A DNA stretch of 64,000 nt from Bradyrhizobium sp. 138 (GTDB lineage Bacteria > Pseudomonadota > Alphaproteobacteria > Rhizobiales > Xanthobacteraceae). Below are positions 25,700 through 34,319 of the stretch, piece after piece. Where the stretch lies: the NCBI RefSeq assembly GCF_023074075.1, contig NZ_JADPKT010000087.1, forward strand, positions 1 to 64,000, written 5' to 3'. The translations under genes were made by a program, and so were the position numbers. Within the stretch, counting starts at the first letter, position 1; every line of letters starts with the position of its first letter. The notes below the pieces were generated by a model, which saw nothing but the letters and a program-made list of their open reading frames with translations, was not told where the DNA came from and searched no databases.

Positions 25700-27091
25700 A
25701 TGCACAGTCCAAATCCAGACATGTCTCAGCTATTCGCGGACCGTCAGGCCCAGCGTAGCGCCCTGCATAATCGGCATCTGAACGAGCAGTTCGTTCGGGT
25801 CCTCAAGACCATCGGTTACGACGTCGGCTTCCAGAAGGGGCAGGGGCAGTATCTCTACGACCGCGAGGGCGCGCGCTATCTCGACCTGTTGTCCGGCTTT
25901 GGCGTGTTTGCGATCGGGCGCAACCATCCCGTCATGCGCGAGGCCCTCAAGAGCGTGCTCGACGCCGACCTGCCCAATCTCGTCCAGTTCGACGTCTCGG
26001 TGCTCGCCGGCGTGCTCGCCGAGCGGCTCCTGAAATACGTTCCCTATCTCGACAAGGCGTTCTTCGCCAATTCCGGCGCCGAATGCGTCGAGGCCGCAAT
26101 CAAGTTCGCCCGCGGCGCCACTGGCCGCCCCGGCATCGTCTATTGCGCCCACGGCTATCACGGCCTGACCTATGGCGCGCTGTCGTTGACGGGCGATTCG
26201 AACTTCCGCACCGGCTTCGAGCCGCTGCTGCCGGGTTGCACTCCGGTCCCGTTCAACGATCTGGCCGCGCTCGAAAAGGCGCTGGCCTCGCGCGAGGTCG
26301 CGGCCTTCGTCGTCGAGCCGATTCAAGGCAAGGGCGTCAACATGCCCACCGACGAGTTCCTGCCCGGCGCGGCCGCGCTCTGCAAGAAATACGGCACGCT
26401 GTTCGTCGCCGACGAGATCCAGACCGGCATGGGCCGCACCGGCCGCTTCCTCGCGGTCGAGCACTGGAACGTCGAGCCCGACATGGTGCTGCTGTCGAAG
26501 TCGCTGTCCGGCGGCCACGTGCCGGTCGGTGCGGTGCTGACGCGCAAGGCCATCTTCGACAAGATCTTCAACCAGATGGACCGTGCGGTCGTGCACGGCT
26601 CCACCTTCTCCAAGAACGACCTCGCCATGGCTGCGGGCATTGCCACGCTCGACGTCATGGAGTCCGAGAAGCTGATCGAGTCCGCCGCCAAGCGCGGCGC
26701 CGAGCTGCGCCTCGCGCTGACGCGCATGGTGCCCGGCTACGAGCTGATGAAGGAAGTGCGCGGCAAGGGCCTGATGATCGGCGTCGAGTTCGGCCCGCCG
26801 AAGTCGCTGCGGCTCCGCGCCTCCTGGAACGTGCTGGAGGCGGCCAACAAGGGCCTGTTCTGCCAGCTCATCACCGTGCCGCTGTTCAAGGATCACAAGA
26901 TCCTGACCCAGGTCGCCGGTCACGGCAGCCACACCATCAAGCTGTTGCCGCCGCTGACTATCACCGAAGAAGACTGCAGCTGGATCGAGCGCGCCTTCGA
27001 CGACGTCATCGCCGGCAGCCACAAGGTCCCCGGCGCGATCTGGTCGCTCGGCAAGACACTGGTCGACAACGCGGTGAGAAGGTCGGCGTAG
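25700..27091 (+). CDS. hpnO: HpnO, aminohopanoid-forming aminotransferase
   Basis: A 463-residue class III PLP-dependent aminotransferase. HpnO aminates the C35 ribosylhopane side chain to give aminobacteriohopanetriol. The PLP-binding lysine is Lys267 in LLSKSLSGGHVPVGA, with the cofactor aspartate Asp238 in VADEIQTGMGRTGR. Phosphate-binding NSGAECVEAAIKFAR and YCAHGYHGLTYGALSLTG are intact. Other class III aminotransferases (ornithine, acetylornithine type) look similar, so the assignment rests on the hopanoid context and the N-terminal extension (residues 1-50). It is a single gene in its own unit, downstream of hpnN and divergent from the DUF2147 gene. Confidence 0.88.
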   Translation: MHSPNPDMSQLFADRQAQRSALHNRHLNEQFVRVLKTIGYDVGFQKGQGQYLYDREGARYLDLLSGFGVFAIGRNHPVMREALKSVLDADLPNLVQFDVSVLAGVLAERLLKYVPYLDKAFFANSGAECVEAAIKFARGATGRPGIVYCAHGYHGLTYGALSLTGDSNFRTGFEPLLPGCTPVPFNDLAALEKALASREVAAFVVEPIQGKGVNMPTDEFLPGAAALCKKYGTLFVADEIQTGMGRTGRFLAVEHWNVEPDMVLLSKSLSGGHVPVGAVLTRKAIFDKIFNQMDRAVVHGSTFSKNDLAMAAGIATLDVMESEKLIESAAKRGAELRLALTRMVPGYELMKEVRGKGLMIGVEFGPPKSLRLRASWNVLEAANKGLFCQLITVPLFKDHKILTQVAGHGSHTIKLLPPLTITEEDCSWIERAFDDVIAGSHKVPGAIWSLGKTLVDNAVRRSA

Positions 27092-27112
27092 TTTCGCCGA
27101 TCTATCTCGGCG

Positions 27113-27199
27113 ACCGTCATTGCGAGCGAAGCCTCCGCGGAGACGATGGAGCGCAGCGTAATCCGGGAGCAGTGTTGCTTCGCTCCATCCGGGCTACGC
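27113..27199. repeat. Composite dispersed repeat, partly family B
   Basis: Begins CGTCATTGCGAGCGAAG like family B, then continues into a different GGAGCGCAGCGTAATCC…CTTCGCTCCATCCGGGCTACGC module. Such mosaics suggest the repeats insert into or recombine with each other. It fills the gap between hpnO and the convergent GMC gene. Confidence 0.6.
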
Positions 27200-27202
27200 C
27201 GG

Positions 27203-28822
27203 TCACTTCGCATCCTCCAAGATCATCGCCGCGCCCTTCTCCGCGATCATCGCGGTCGGCGTGTTGGTGTTGCCCGAGGTGATCGTCGGCATGATCGAGG
27301 CATCGACGATGCGCAAACCGTCGAGGCCGTAGAAGCGCAGGCGTTCGTCGACCACCGCCATCGGATCGCTGACCGCGCCCATCTTCGCGGTGCCGACGGG
27401 ATGGAAGATGGTGGTGCCGATATCGCCCGCGGCTTTGGCGAGCGAGGCATCGTCGTCGCCGACGGTGGGACCGGGCAGATATTCGCTCGGGCGATATTTG
27501 GCGAGCGCCTTCTGCTGCATCAGGCGACGGGTGGTGCGGATGGCATCGGCGCCGACCTGGCGATCGTCGTCGGTCGACAGATAATTCGGCGCGATGATCG
27601 GCTTCTCGTCCGGGCTTGCCGAGCGCAGCCGCACGGTGCCGCGCGAGGTCGGCTGCAGATTGCAGGCGCTCACCGTGATGGCGGGGAAGCGGTGCAGGGG
27701 ATCGCCGAACTTGTCGAGCGACAATGGCTGCACGTGGAACTGGATGTTGGCGCGTGCGCGCGTCGCATCCGAGCGGGTGAAAATGCCGAGCTGCGACGGC
27801 GCCATGGTCAGCGGGCCGCGGCGGCGGAAAGCGTAATCGAGCCCCATCAGGCCGCGCCGGAACAGATTGTAATAGGTCTCGTTCAGCGTGCGCACGCCCT
27901 CGACCTTGTAGATCGCACGCTGCTGCAGGTGGTCCTGCAGATTGTGCCCCACACCGGGCTTGTCCATGACGATGTCGATGCCGAGCGGCGACAGCCAGTC
28001 GGCAGGGCCAATGCCGGAGCGATGCAGCACCTGCACCGAGCCGATCGCGCCGGCCGAGAGGATCACCTCGCGTTTCGCACGCGCCTCGATCATCTCGCCG
28101 TTCTGGATGAAGCGCACGCCGATGGCGCGGCCTTGCTCGATGATGAGGCGATCGACCAGCACGTGCTTCTCGAGCCGCAGGTTCGGGCGCCTCAAGGCCG
28201 GCTTGAGGAAGCCGCGCGCCGAGGACCAGCGCCGACCGCGCTTCTGGTTGACGTGGAAATAGCTGGTGCCTTCGTTGTCGCCGGTGTTGAAATCCGGGAT
28301 GCGCTTGATGCCCATCTCCTCCGCGGCGTCGCCGACGGCATCGAGAATATCCCAGGACAGCCGCGGCGCCTCGATGCGCCAGCCGCCGCCCGCGCCGTGA
28401 TGCTCGCTTGCGCCCAGGAAGTGATCTTCCAGCCGCTTGAACAGCGGCAGCACGTCGTCATAGCCCCAACCGGTCATGCCGAGTTGGCGCCAGTGATCGT
28501 AGTCGGCGGCTTGGCCGCGCATCGAGATCATGGCGTTGATCGCCGAGCAGCCGCCGATCACCTTGCCGCGGGGATAGGCGAGCGAACGGCCGTTCAGGCC
28601 CGGCTCGGCCTCGGTCTTGAACATCCAGTCCGAGCGCGGATTGCCGATGGCGAAGAGATAGCCGACCGGGATGTGGAACCAGATCCAGTTGTCGTCGCCG
28701 CCGGCTTCGAGGACGAGGACGCGGTTATTGCGATCGGCCGACAGCCGGTTGGCGACGATACAGCCTGCCGTACCGGCTCCGACGACGATATAGTCAAACT
28801 CACCTTCGAGCCGCCTCGGCAT
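27203..28822 (-). CDS. GMC-family FAD-dependent oxidoreductase
   Basis: A 539-residue flavoenzyme of the glucose-methanol-choline family, like choline dehydrogenase or alcohol dehydrogenase AlkJ. The FAD motif is YIVVGAGTAGCIVANRL (GxGxxG at residues 15-20). The second signature is GGCSAINAMISMRGQAADYD, and the C-terminal active-site region has FHPVGTAKMG and SGNTNTPTAMIAEKGA with the catalytic His and Asn. The true substrate cannot be told; choline dehydrogenases usually sit with betB and betI, which are absent here. Its strand converges with hpnO. Confidence 0.9.
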   Translation of the reverse strand: MPRRLEGEFDYIVVGAGTAGCIVANRLSADRNNRVLVLEAGGDDNWIWFHIPVGYLFAIGNPRSDWMFKTEAEPGLNGRSLAYPRGKVIGGCSAINAMISMRGQAADYDHWRQLGMTGWGYDDVLPLFKRLEDHFLGASEHHGAGGGWRIEAPRLSWDILDAVGDAAEEMGIKRIPDFNTGDNEGTSYFHVNQKRGRRWSSARGFLKPALRRPNLRLEKHVLVDRLIIEQGRAIGVRFIQNGEMIEARAKREVILSAGAIGSVQVLHRSGIGPADWLSPLGIDIVMDKPGVGHNLQDHLQQRAIYKVEGVRTLNETYYNLFRRGLMGLDYAFRRRGPLTMAPSQLGIFTRSDATRARANIQFHVQPLSLDKFGDPLHRFPAITVSACNLQPTSRGTVRLRSASPDEKPIIAPNYLSTDDDRQVGADAIRTTRRLMQQKALAKYRPSEYLPGPTVGDDDASLAKAAGDIGTTIFHPVGTAKMGAVSDPMAVVDERLRFYGLDGLRIVDASIMPTITSGNTNTPTAMIAEKGAAMILEDAK

Positions 28823-28995
28823 TCTGCTTCCACCCGGATGGTCACTTAACGTTCTGTCCTAATAGGCAGACGCGGCGGGCCGGGACAAGCCCGGCCATGA
28901 CGAGAGCACAGGGCGACCCTTGTTCGGCGGGAGTTAGGTGGACCGACGCTTGCATGCTAGACAGTCCTCTATCCCAACAAAGTTCGAGACCCTCC

Positions 28996-30168
28996 ATGCC
29001 CATCGTGAACCGCGTCGCCGACCTTCAACCCGATATTCAGGCCTGGCGCCGGGACATCCATGAGCATCCCGAGCTGCTTTATGACGTTCACCGCACCGCA
29101 GCATTCGTTGCGGACCGCCTGCGCGAGTTCGGCTGCGATGAGGTCGTGACCGGGCTCGGCCAGACCGGCGTGGTCGGCGTGATCAAGGGCAGCAAGCCGG
29201 CCGGCGAGGGGCTCAAGGTGATCGGCATGCGTGCCGACATGGATGCGCTGCCGGTCGAGGAGCAGACCAACCTTCCTTACGCCTCCAAGACGCCGGGCAA
29301 GATGCACGCCTGCGGCCATGACGGCCACACCGCGATGCTGCTCGGGGCAGCGCGCTACCTCGCCGAGACCCGCAACTTCGCCGGTGATGCCGTGGTGATC
29401 TTCCAGCCGGCCGAAGAGGGCGGCGCCGGCGGCGCTGCCATGGTCAAGGACGGCCTGATGGAGCGCTTCGGCATCGAGCAGGTCTACGGCATGCACAATG
29501 GCCCCGGCATCCCGATCGGCTCGTTCGCGATCCGGCCCGGTCCGATCATGGCGGCGACCGACGAGGTCGACATCATGATCGAGGGTCTCGGCGGCCATGC
29601 CGCGCGTCCGCACAAATGCGTGGACTCCGTATTGGTCGGCGCGCAGGTGATCACCGCCTTGCAGTCGATCGTGGCGCGCAGCGTCGATCCCCTGGAATCG
29701 GCCGTGATCTCGATCTGCGAATTCCACGCCGGCAATGCCCGCAACGTCATTCCGCAAACGGCGACACTGAGGGGCACCATCCGCACCCTGTCGCCGGAGG
29801 TGCGCAAGCTGATCGAGAAGCGTGTGCACGAGGTGGTCGCGGGCGTGGCCCAGATCACGGGTGCCAAGATCGACCTGCATTACAAGCGCAACTATCCCGT
29901 CGTGAACAACCATGCGGCGGAGACCGAGGTGGCGCGGCGCATCGCCAGGCAGGTCGCAGGGGAAGCCAATGTGCACGAGATGCCGCCGCTGATGGGCGGC
30001 GAGGATTTCGCCTATATGCTGGAAGCCCGGCCCGGCGCCTTCATCTTCTGCGGCAACGGCGACAGCGCCGGCCTGCATCACCCCGCCTACAATTTCAACG
30101 ACGAGGCGATCGTGTTCGGCACGTCCTACTGGGTCAAGCTGGTCGAGGAGTCGCTCGCGGCGTCGTAA
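28996..30168 (+). CDS. M20-family amidohydrolase (hippurate/N-acyl amino acid hydrolase type)
   Basis: A 390-residue metal-dependent deacylase. Metal ligands appear in HACGHDGHTAMLLGAARYL (about residues 105-123) and in FQPAEEGGAGGAAMV, with further conserved GGHAARPHKCVDSV, NVIPQTATLRGTIR and MGGEDFAYML segments. These proteins remove acyl groups from amino acids or related amides. ATG 28996 (MPIVNRVADL) is preferred over the open frame from 28897 because homology begins there. A shared terminator follows between it and the convergent phosphate transporter. Confidence 0.9.
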   Translation: MPIVNRVADLQPDIQAWRRDIHEHPELLYDVHRTAAFVADRLREFGCDEVVTGLGQTGVVGVIKGSKPAGEGLKVIGMRADMDALPVEEQTNLPYASKTPGKMHACGHDGHTAMLLGAARYLAETRNFAGDAVVIFQPAEEGGAGGAAMVKDGLMERFGIEQVYGMHNGPGIPIGSFAIRPGPIMAATDEVDIMIEGLGGHAARPHKCVDSVLVGAQVITALQSIVARSVDPLESAVISICEFHAGNARNVIPQTATLRGTIRTLSPEVRKLIEKRVHEVVAGVAQITGAKIDLHYKRNYPVVNNHAAETEVARRIARQVAGEANVHEMPPLMGGEDFAYMLEARPGAFIFCGNGDSAGLHHPAYNFNDEAIVFGTSYWVKLVEESLAAS

Positions 30169-30190
30169 GGCCGAAGCCGAAGCAGAGATG

Positions 30191-30221
30191 AAAAGGGCCC
30201 GTGCATCGCACGGGCCCTTTG
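30191..30221. terminator. Bidirectional terminator between M20 hydrolase and PiT genes
   Basis: GGGCCCGTGC (30195-30204) pairs with GCACGGGCCC (30208-30217) across ATC. There is an AAAA before and TTTG after, so it can act in both directions. Confidence 0.88.
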
Positions 30222-30241
30222 TCTTAGAGTAATGCGATCGC

Positions 30242-31870
30242 TCAGAACATCCGCGAGAAGATCACGTAGAGCGTGGCCGACAGCATGATCGCGCAGGGCA
30301 GCGTCAGCACCCAGGCCATCAGCAAATTGCGGATGGTCGACCATTGCAGGCCCGAGCCGTTCGCGGCCATGGTGCCGGCGACGCCGGACGACAGCACGTG
30401 GGTGGTGGAGACCGGCAGGCCGAACACGTCGGCGGCGCCGATCGTTGCGGCGGCGACGAGTTCGGCCGAGGCGCCTTGCGCATAGGTGAGATGGCTCTTG
30501 CCGATCTTCTCACCGACGGTGATGACGATGCGCTTCCAGCCGATCATGGTGCCGAGGCCGAGCGCGATGGCAACCGCGATCTTCACCCAGTTCGGGATGA
30601 ACTTGGTGGCGGCGTCGAGCGAGCCCTTGTAGGCGTTCAGGGTCGCGATCTCCTCCTTGCTGAGATCGTTCTCCTTGTCCTTCATCAGGAAGCGGATCGC
30701 TTCCGAGGTCATGTACATGTCGTTGCGGGTGTTGCCGACGGCTTCCGCCGGGACCTTGTTCAGCGAGCCGTATTGGGCGACTTGATTGCCGACGTCCTTC
30801 ACCAGCACGGCGAGCGAGGGATAGGTGCCCTCGTTGATGTGGCGCAGCGTGATGTATTGCGTCACGGCCGGACGGGGATCGCCGATGATGCTGTGGCCGG
30901 CGCCCTTCGCGGAGATCACCTTGGCGGCGGCATCCGAGGTCTTCTGGAACTGGACGACCTGGGATTCCGGCAGCGCGCGGTTGAGGGCGTAAGCCGTCGG
31001 CACGGTGCCGATCAGGATCAGCATGATCAGGCCCATGCCCTTCTGGCCGTCGTTGGAGCCGTGCGCGAAGCTGACGCCGGTGCAGGTTGCGATCAAGAGG
31101 CCGCGGATCCAGAGGGGCGGCGCCTTGTTGCCTTCGGGCGCAGCGTAGAGGGCCGGGTTGCGCACGATGAACTTGAGCAGCAGTAGCAGCGTGGCGGCGC
31201 AGATGAAGCCGAACAGCGGCGACAGCAGCAGCGCGTAGCCGATCTCGGTGGCCTTGGTCCAGTCCACGCCCGAGGTGCCGTCGCGGCCGCGCATGACGGC
31301 GTTGGCGACGCCGACGCCGATGATCGAGCCGATCAGCGTGTGCGAGGAAGAGGCGGGCAGGCCGAAGAACCAGGTGCCGAGATTCCACAGGATCGCGGCG
31401 ATCAGCAGCGCGAACACCATGGCGAAACCGGCGCTGGAGCCGACCTGGAGGATCAGCTCGACCGGCAGCAGCGAGACGATGCCGAAGGCGACCGCACCGG
31501 AGGACAAGAGCACGCCGAGGAAGTTGAAGAAGCCCGACCACATCACCGCGACTTCAGCCGGCAGCGAGTGAGTGTAGATCACGGTCGCCACCGCATTGGC
31601 GGTGTCGTGGAAGCCGTTGACGAATTCGAAGCCGAGCGCGATCAGCAAGGCGACGAACAGGAGGATGTAGGGCAGATAGGTCGTGACCTTGGTGCCGGTC
31701 GCGCTGACGTCGGCATAGATGCTGTAGGCGACGAACAGCAGGCCCGCGGCGAGGATACCGAAGAACAGGATCATCGTCAGCGGATTGAAGCCCTTGTCGA
31801 GATTTGGCCGCGAGGCCGGCTGGACGGGTGTGGGATCTGCTACCGCGCGGTCGAATGCAACATCGGTCAT
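30242..31870 (-). CDS. PiT-family inorganic phosphate transporter
   Basis: A 542-residue inner-membrane carrier with about 10-12 TM helices in two repeated halves. The PiT signatures are FVNGFHDTANAVATVIYT near the N-terminus and SFAHGSNDGQKGMGLIML in the middle, with SSSHTLIGSIIGVG and STTHVLSSGVAGTM in the two halves. It carries a ~100-residue cytoplasmic loop, larger than in E. coli PitA. ATG 31870 is selected because GGGGCG precedes it and homology begins shortly after. The DUF47 partner often found next to Pit genes is absent. The 10-base palindrome ACTTTAAAGT at 31887-31896 just upstream might be an operator. Confidence 0.92.
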   Translation of the reverse strand: MTDVAFDRAVADPTPVQPASRPNLDKGFNPLTMILFFGILAAGLLFVAYSIYADVSATGTKVTTYLPYILLFVALLIALGFEFVNGFHDTANAVATVIYTHSLPAEVAVMWSGFFNFLGVLLSSGAVAFGIVSLLPVELILQVGSSAGFAMVFALLIAAILWNLGTWFFGLPASSSHTLIGSIIGVGVANAVMRGRDGTSGVDWTKATEIGYALLLSPLFGFICAATLLLLLKFIVRNPALYAAPEGNKAPPLWIRGLLIATCTGVSFAHGSNDGQKGMGLIMLILIGTVPTAYALNRALPESQVVQFQKTSDAAAKVISAKGAGHSIIGDPRPAVTQYITLRHINEGTYPSLAVLVKDVGNQVAQYGSLNKVPAEAVGNTRNDMYMTSEAIRFLMKDKENDLSKEEIATLNAYKGSLDAATKFIPNWVKIAVAIALGLGTMIGWKRIVITVGEKIGKSHLTYAQGASAELVAAATIGAADVFGLPVSTTHVLSSGVAGTMAANGSGLQWSTIRNLLMAWVLTLPCAIMLSATLYVIFSRMF

Positions 31871-31968
31871 GTCTGGACGCCCCTTAACTTTAAAGTAAGG
31901 GTATTGTCCGCGATGGATTTGAAGGCCGGATGACAACCGCCGCGTGAAAACCGTTTTCCCGCCAGTAT

Positions 31969-33366
31969 TCAGGCAGCCCGTGCGGCCTTCTTCTGCAAGC
32001 CGGCGGCGATCTTCAAATCTTCGACAAAGCGCTGATACGCCAGCACCTTGGCTTGCGGATCGGGCAGCCGCAGCAGATAGGACGGATGCACCGTCACGAG
32101 CGCTTTACGTCCGTCGGGAAGGTCTATGAGCCGGCCACGGTTCTTGCCGATCGGGGTAATCTTGCCGAACACGCTTTGCGCCGCGGTGGCGCCCATCGCC
32201 ACGATGAGATCCGGCTGGATTGCCGAAACTTCCCGCTCATACCATTGCCGGCAGGCGCGGATCTCAGGCGTATTCGGCTTCTGGTGCAGGCGGATTTTTC
32301 CACGCGGCACGAATTTGAAGTGCTTGACCGCGTTGGTGACATAGACCTTCTTGCGGTCGACGCCGGCCTCCTCCAGCGCACGGTCGAGCATCTGGCCGGC
32401 CGGGCCGACGAAGGGATGGCCGGCAAGGTCTTCCTTGTCGCCGGGCTGCTCGCCGACCAGCATGATGTTTGCCGACTTCGGACCTTCGCCGAACACGGTC
32501 TGGGTCGCGTCCTTGTAGAGATGGCAGGCGCGGCAATGCGCGGCTTCCTCGCGCAGCGCTTCGAGATTGTCGACTGCGGATTTGCGTTTCATCGGAGCCT
32601 CCGGCCAAGGGGGGACCCGCCCGCCGGTCCAGCGTTCGGCGTCGGCGAGCAGAGGTTCAAGTATCGAGGCTTCCGACAGGTTCCTGCGGCGCTGCTTCGG
32701 CGCCTCGGGCATGATCAGGTGGTTCGGCCGAAAGTGGCGGCGCCAGGTTTCCTCCAATCGGTTTGGGGCGGGCATCTCGGTCTGGCGGATTCCCGGCGTG
32801 AACGAGATCGCGTGGCCGTCCCAGTGGGCGCAAATGTCCGGTGTGAGAATCGACCAGGGCATGTCGGCGTAGCGGCGCGCGAAGAAGGGAGCGGCGAATT
32901 CGACGATGTGATGCTCCGGCACGAACCAGGCCGCGTAATGTGCCTTGTGCTCACGTCCGATCTCGCGGAAGCGAATGACGTCGCGCATCCGCTGCACGTC
33001 ACGTTTCACGTTGCCGGCCATCGCTGTCGCCTGAGCGACGTCGGGATCCGTCCTGATCTCGAGCAGATCATGGTCGCTCCGCAACCGCCACAGCAGGCGA
33101 TAGAGCAGCGCAAAGCGTTCATCGTCGCGGTGCAGAGCCGCGACGCGGGCGAGCTCGATGAAATTGGCCGGCACGCTGAAGGTGCTGTCGGTTTCAGTCG
33201 GCGGAAAGCTTGACGCTTCGCATAGTCCGGCCGCTACGCTGTCTTTCGCACGGCCCTGCACGTTCCACGTCACGTCGGCCGGCGCAATCTGATGCAGCGT
33301 GAGTGCGCGTGCGGCTTTGCGCCAGCTCTCGAAATCGGTCTCGCTGTCGAGGGTGATGAGGTACAT
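31969..33366 (-). CDS. UdgX-type uracil-DNA glycosylase with N-terminal DUF4130 domain
   Basis: A 465-residue fusion. Residues ~1-250 form a DUF4130 (SplB-associated-like) domain, with YRLLWRL, VQRMRDVIRFREI, and WSILTPDICAHWDGH visible. Residues ~270-465 are a family-4-like uracil-DNA glycosylase with a CRACHLY…VF cluster region, motif A VGEQPGDKEDLAGHPFVGPAG (about residue 303), and motif B VTVHPSYLLR. The loop between, RGKIRLHQKPN (about residue 357), matches the UdgX-specific insertion holding the His that covalently traps DNA in mycobacterial UdgX, though the canonical KRRIH is changed to KIRLH. It is divergent from imuA, with one LexA box between them. ATG 33366 is followed by clear domain homology. 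Confidence 0.88.
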   Translation of the reverse strand: MYLITLDSETDFESWRKAARALTLHQIAPADVTWNVQGRAKDSVAAGLCEASSFPPTETDSTFSVPANFIELARVAALHRDDERFALLYRLLWRLRSDHDLLEIRTDPDVAQATAMAGNVKRDVQRMRDVIRFREIGREHKAHYAAWFVPEHHIVEFAAPFFARRYADMPWSILTPDICAHWDGHAISFTPGIRQTEMPAPNRLEETWRRHFRPNHLIMPEAPKQRRRNLSEASILEPLLADAERWTGGRVPPWPEAPMKRKSAVDNLEALREEAAHCRACHLYKDATQTVFGEGPKSANIMLVGEQPGDKEDLAGHPFVGPAGQMLDRALEEAGVDRKKVYVTNAVKHFKFVPRGKIRLHQKPNTPEIRACRQWYEREVSAIQPDLIVAMGATAAQSVFGKITPIGKNRGRLIDLPDGRKALVTVHPSYLLRLPDPQAKVLAYQRFVEDLKIAAGLQKKAARAA

Positions 33367-33451
33367 GGCACTTGAATCCTCTTGATTTCGCTCATGAATC
33401 TGATTGAGCACCAATTCGATTGACTCTTCGGGGCCCGTTAGCTTTATATTA

Positions 33452-33466
33452 GAACATATCATGAAC
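33452..33466. promoter_or_regulatory. LexA (SOS) box, GAAC-N7-GAAC
   Basis: GAAC at 33452-33455, seven bases (ATATCAT), then GAAC at 33463-33466: the exact alphaproteobacterial LexA consensus. It lies 65 bases before imuA and 86 bases from the udgX start, in the 164-base gap between the divergent genes. One site could control both transcripts. Confidence 0.85.
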
Positions 33467-33530
33467 AAATGAGCCAGCCGCTGGTTCTTCTTTTGAAGAC
33501 CACGGCACCAATTCCTGAGGAGCGGCGAGC

Positions 33531-34319
33531 ATGAGCGGCGCACGTGGAAGCGCGCTTGCGACCTTGCGCGGCCAGATCGAGCGCATCGAGACGGCGGAGG
33601 TCGTGCATCAATACGATCGCGTCGCACTCGGCCACAGCGAGGTCGATACCGCGCTGAAGGGCGGGCTCGCGCGCGCGGCGATCCACGAGGTGTTTTGCGC
33701 TGGGCCTCAAGGCGCGGCGGCAACGGGGTTTGTCATGGGCCTCGCAGGGCGCGTGACGGCACGCAAGCCGCTACTGTGGGTGCGGCAGGATTTTTCGGAC
33801 ATCGAAACAGGCGCGCTGTCGATGAACGGGCTCGCCGAGCTCGGCCTCGATCCGCGCCGCGTGGTGATGGTGCGCGCTGCCGATGTCGAGAGTGCATTGC
33901 GAACCTCGGCCGATGCGCTCGCCTGCGATGCGCTGGGCGCCGTCGTGCTCGAGCTCTGGGGCGAGACCAGGCAGTTCGATCTGGTGGCGAGCCGCAAGCT
34001 GACGCTGGCCGCGCAATCTTCCGGCGTCACCGGCCTTTTGCTGCGCATGGCGGCGCAGCCTTTGCCCTCGACCGCGGAGACACGATGGATGCTGCGCGCG
34101 GCGCATTCGCCGCCAGGGTCAGCGTGGGAAGCCTGGGGCGCGCCGCGCTTCGATGCCGAGCTGTTGCGCAATCGTCATGGCCCGTGTGGCCGGTGGATCA
34201 TGGAATGGAAATGTGATGAGTGCCAGTTCAGTGAGCCGTCGACGTATTCTCAGCCTGTGGCTGCCGCGCCTGCCTATCGACCGGATCCAGCGGTTCCTTG
34301 GCAGCGCCGGGCTGGGTAA
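33531..34319 (+). CDS. imuA: ImuA, RecA-like mutasome protein
   Basis: A 262-residue RecA/SulA-fold protein, first gene of the imuA-imuB-dnaE2 damage-inducible mutasome. It lacks a clear Walker A lysine, as usual for ImuA; the core is recognisable as HEVFCAGPQGAAATGFVMGLAGR and LLWVRQDFSDIETGALSMNGLAELGLDPRRVVMVRA. The C-terminal end reads GPCGRWIMEWKCDECQFSEP. GAGGAGCGGCGAGC precedes ATG 33531. The gene overlaps imuB by 104 bases, larger than usual. ImuA is thought to link RecA or ImuB to the complex rather than to polymerise DNA. Confidence 0.9.
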   Translation: MSGARGSALATLRGQIERIETAEVVHQYDRVALGHSEVDTALKGGLARAAIHEVFCAGPQGAAATGFVMGLAGRVTARKPLLWVRQDFSDIETGALSMNGLAELGLDPRRVVMVRAADVESALRTSADALACDALGAVVLELWGETRQFDLVASRKLTLAAQSSGVTGLLLRMAAQPLPSTAETRWMLRAAHSPPGSAWEAWGAPRFDAELLRNRHGPCGRWIMEWKCDECQFSEPSTYSQPVAAAPAYRPDPAVPWQRRAG

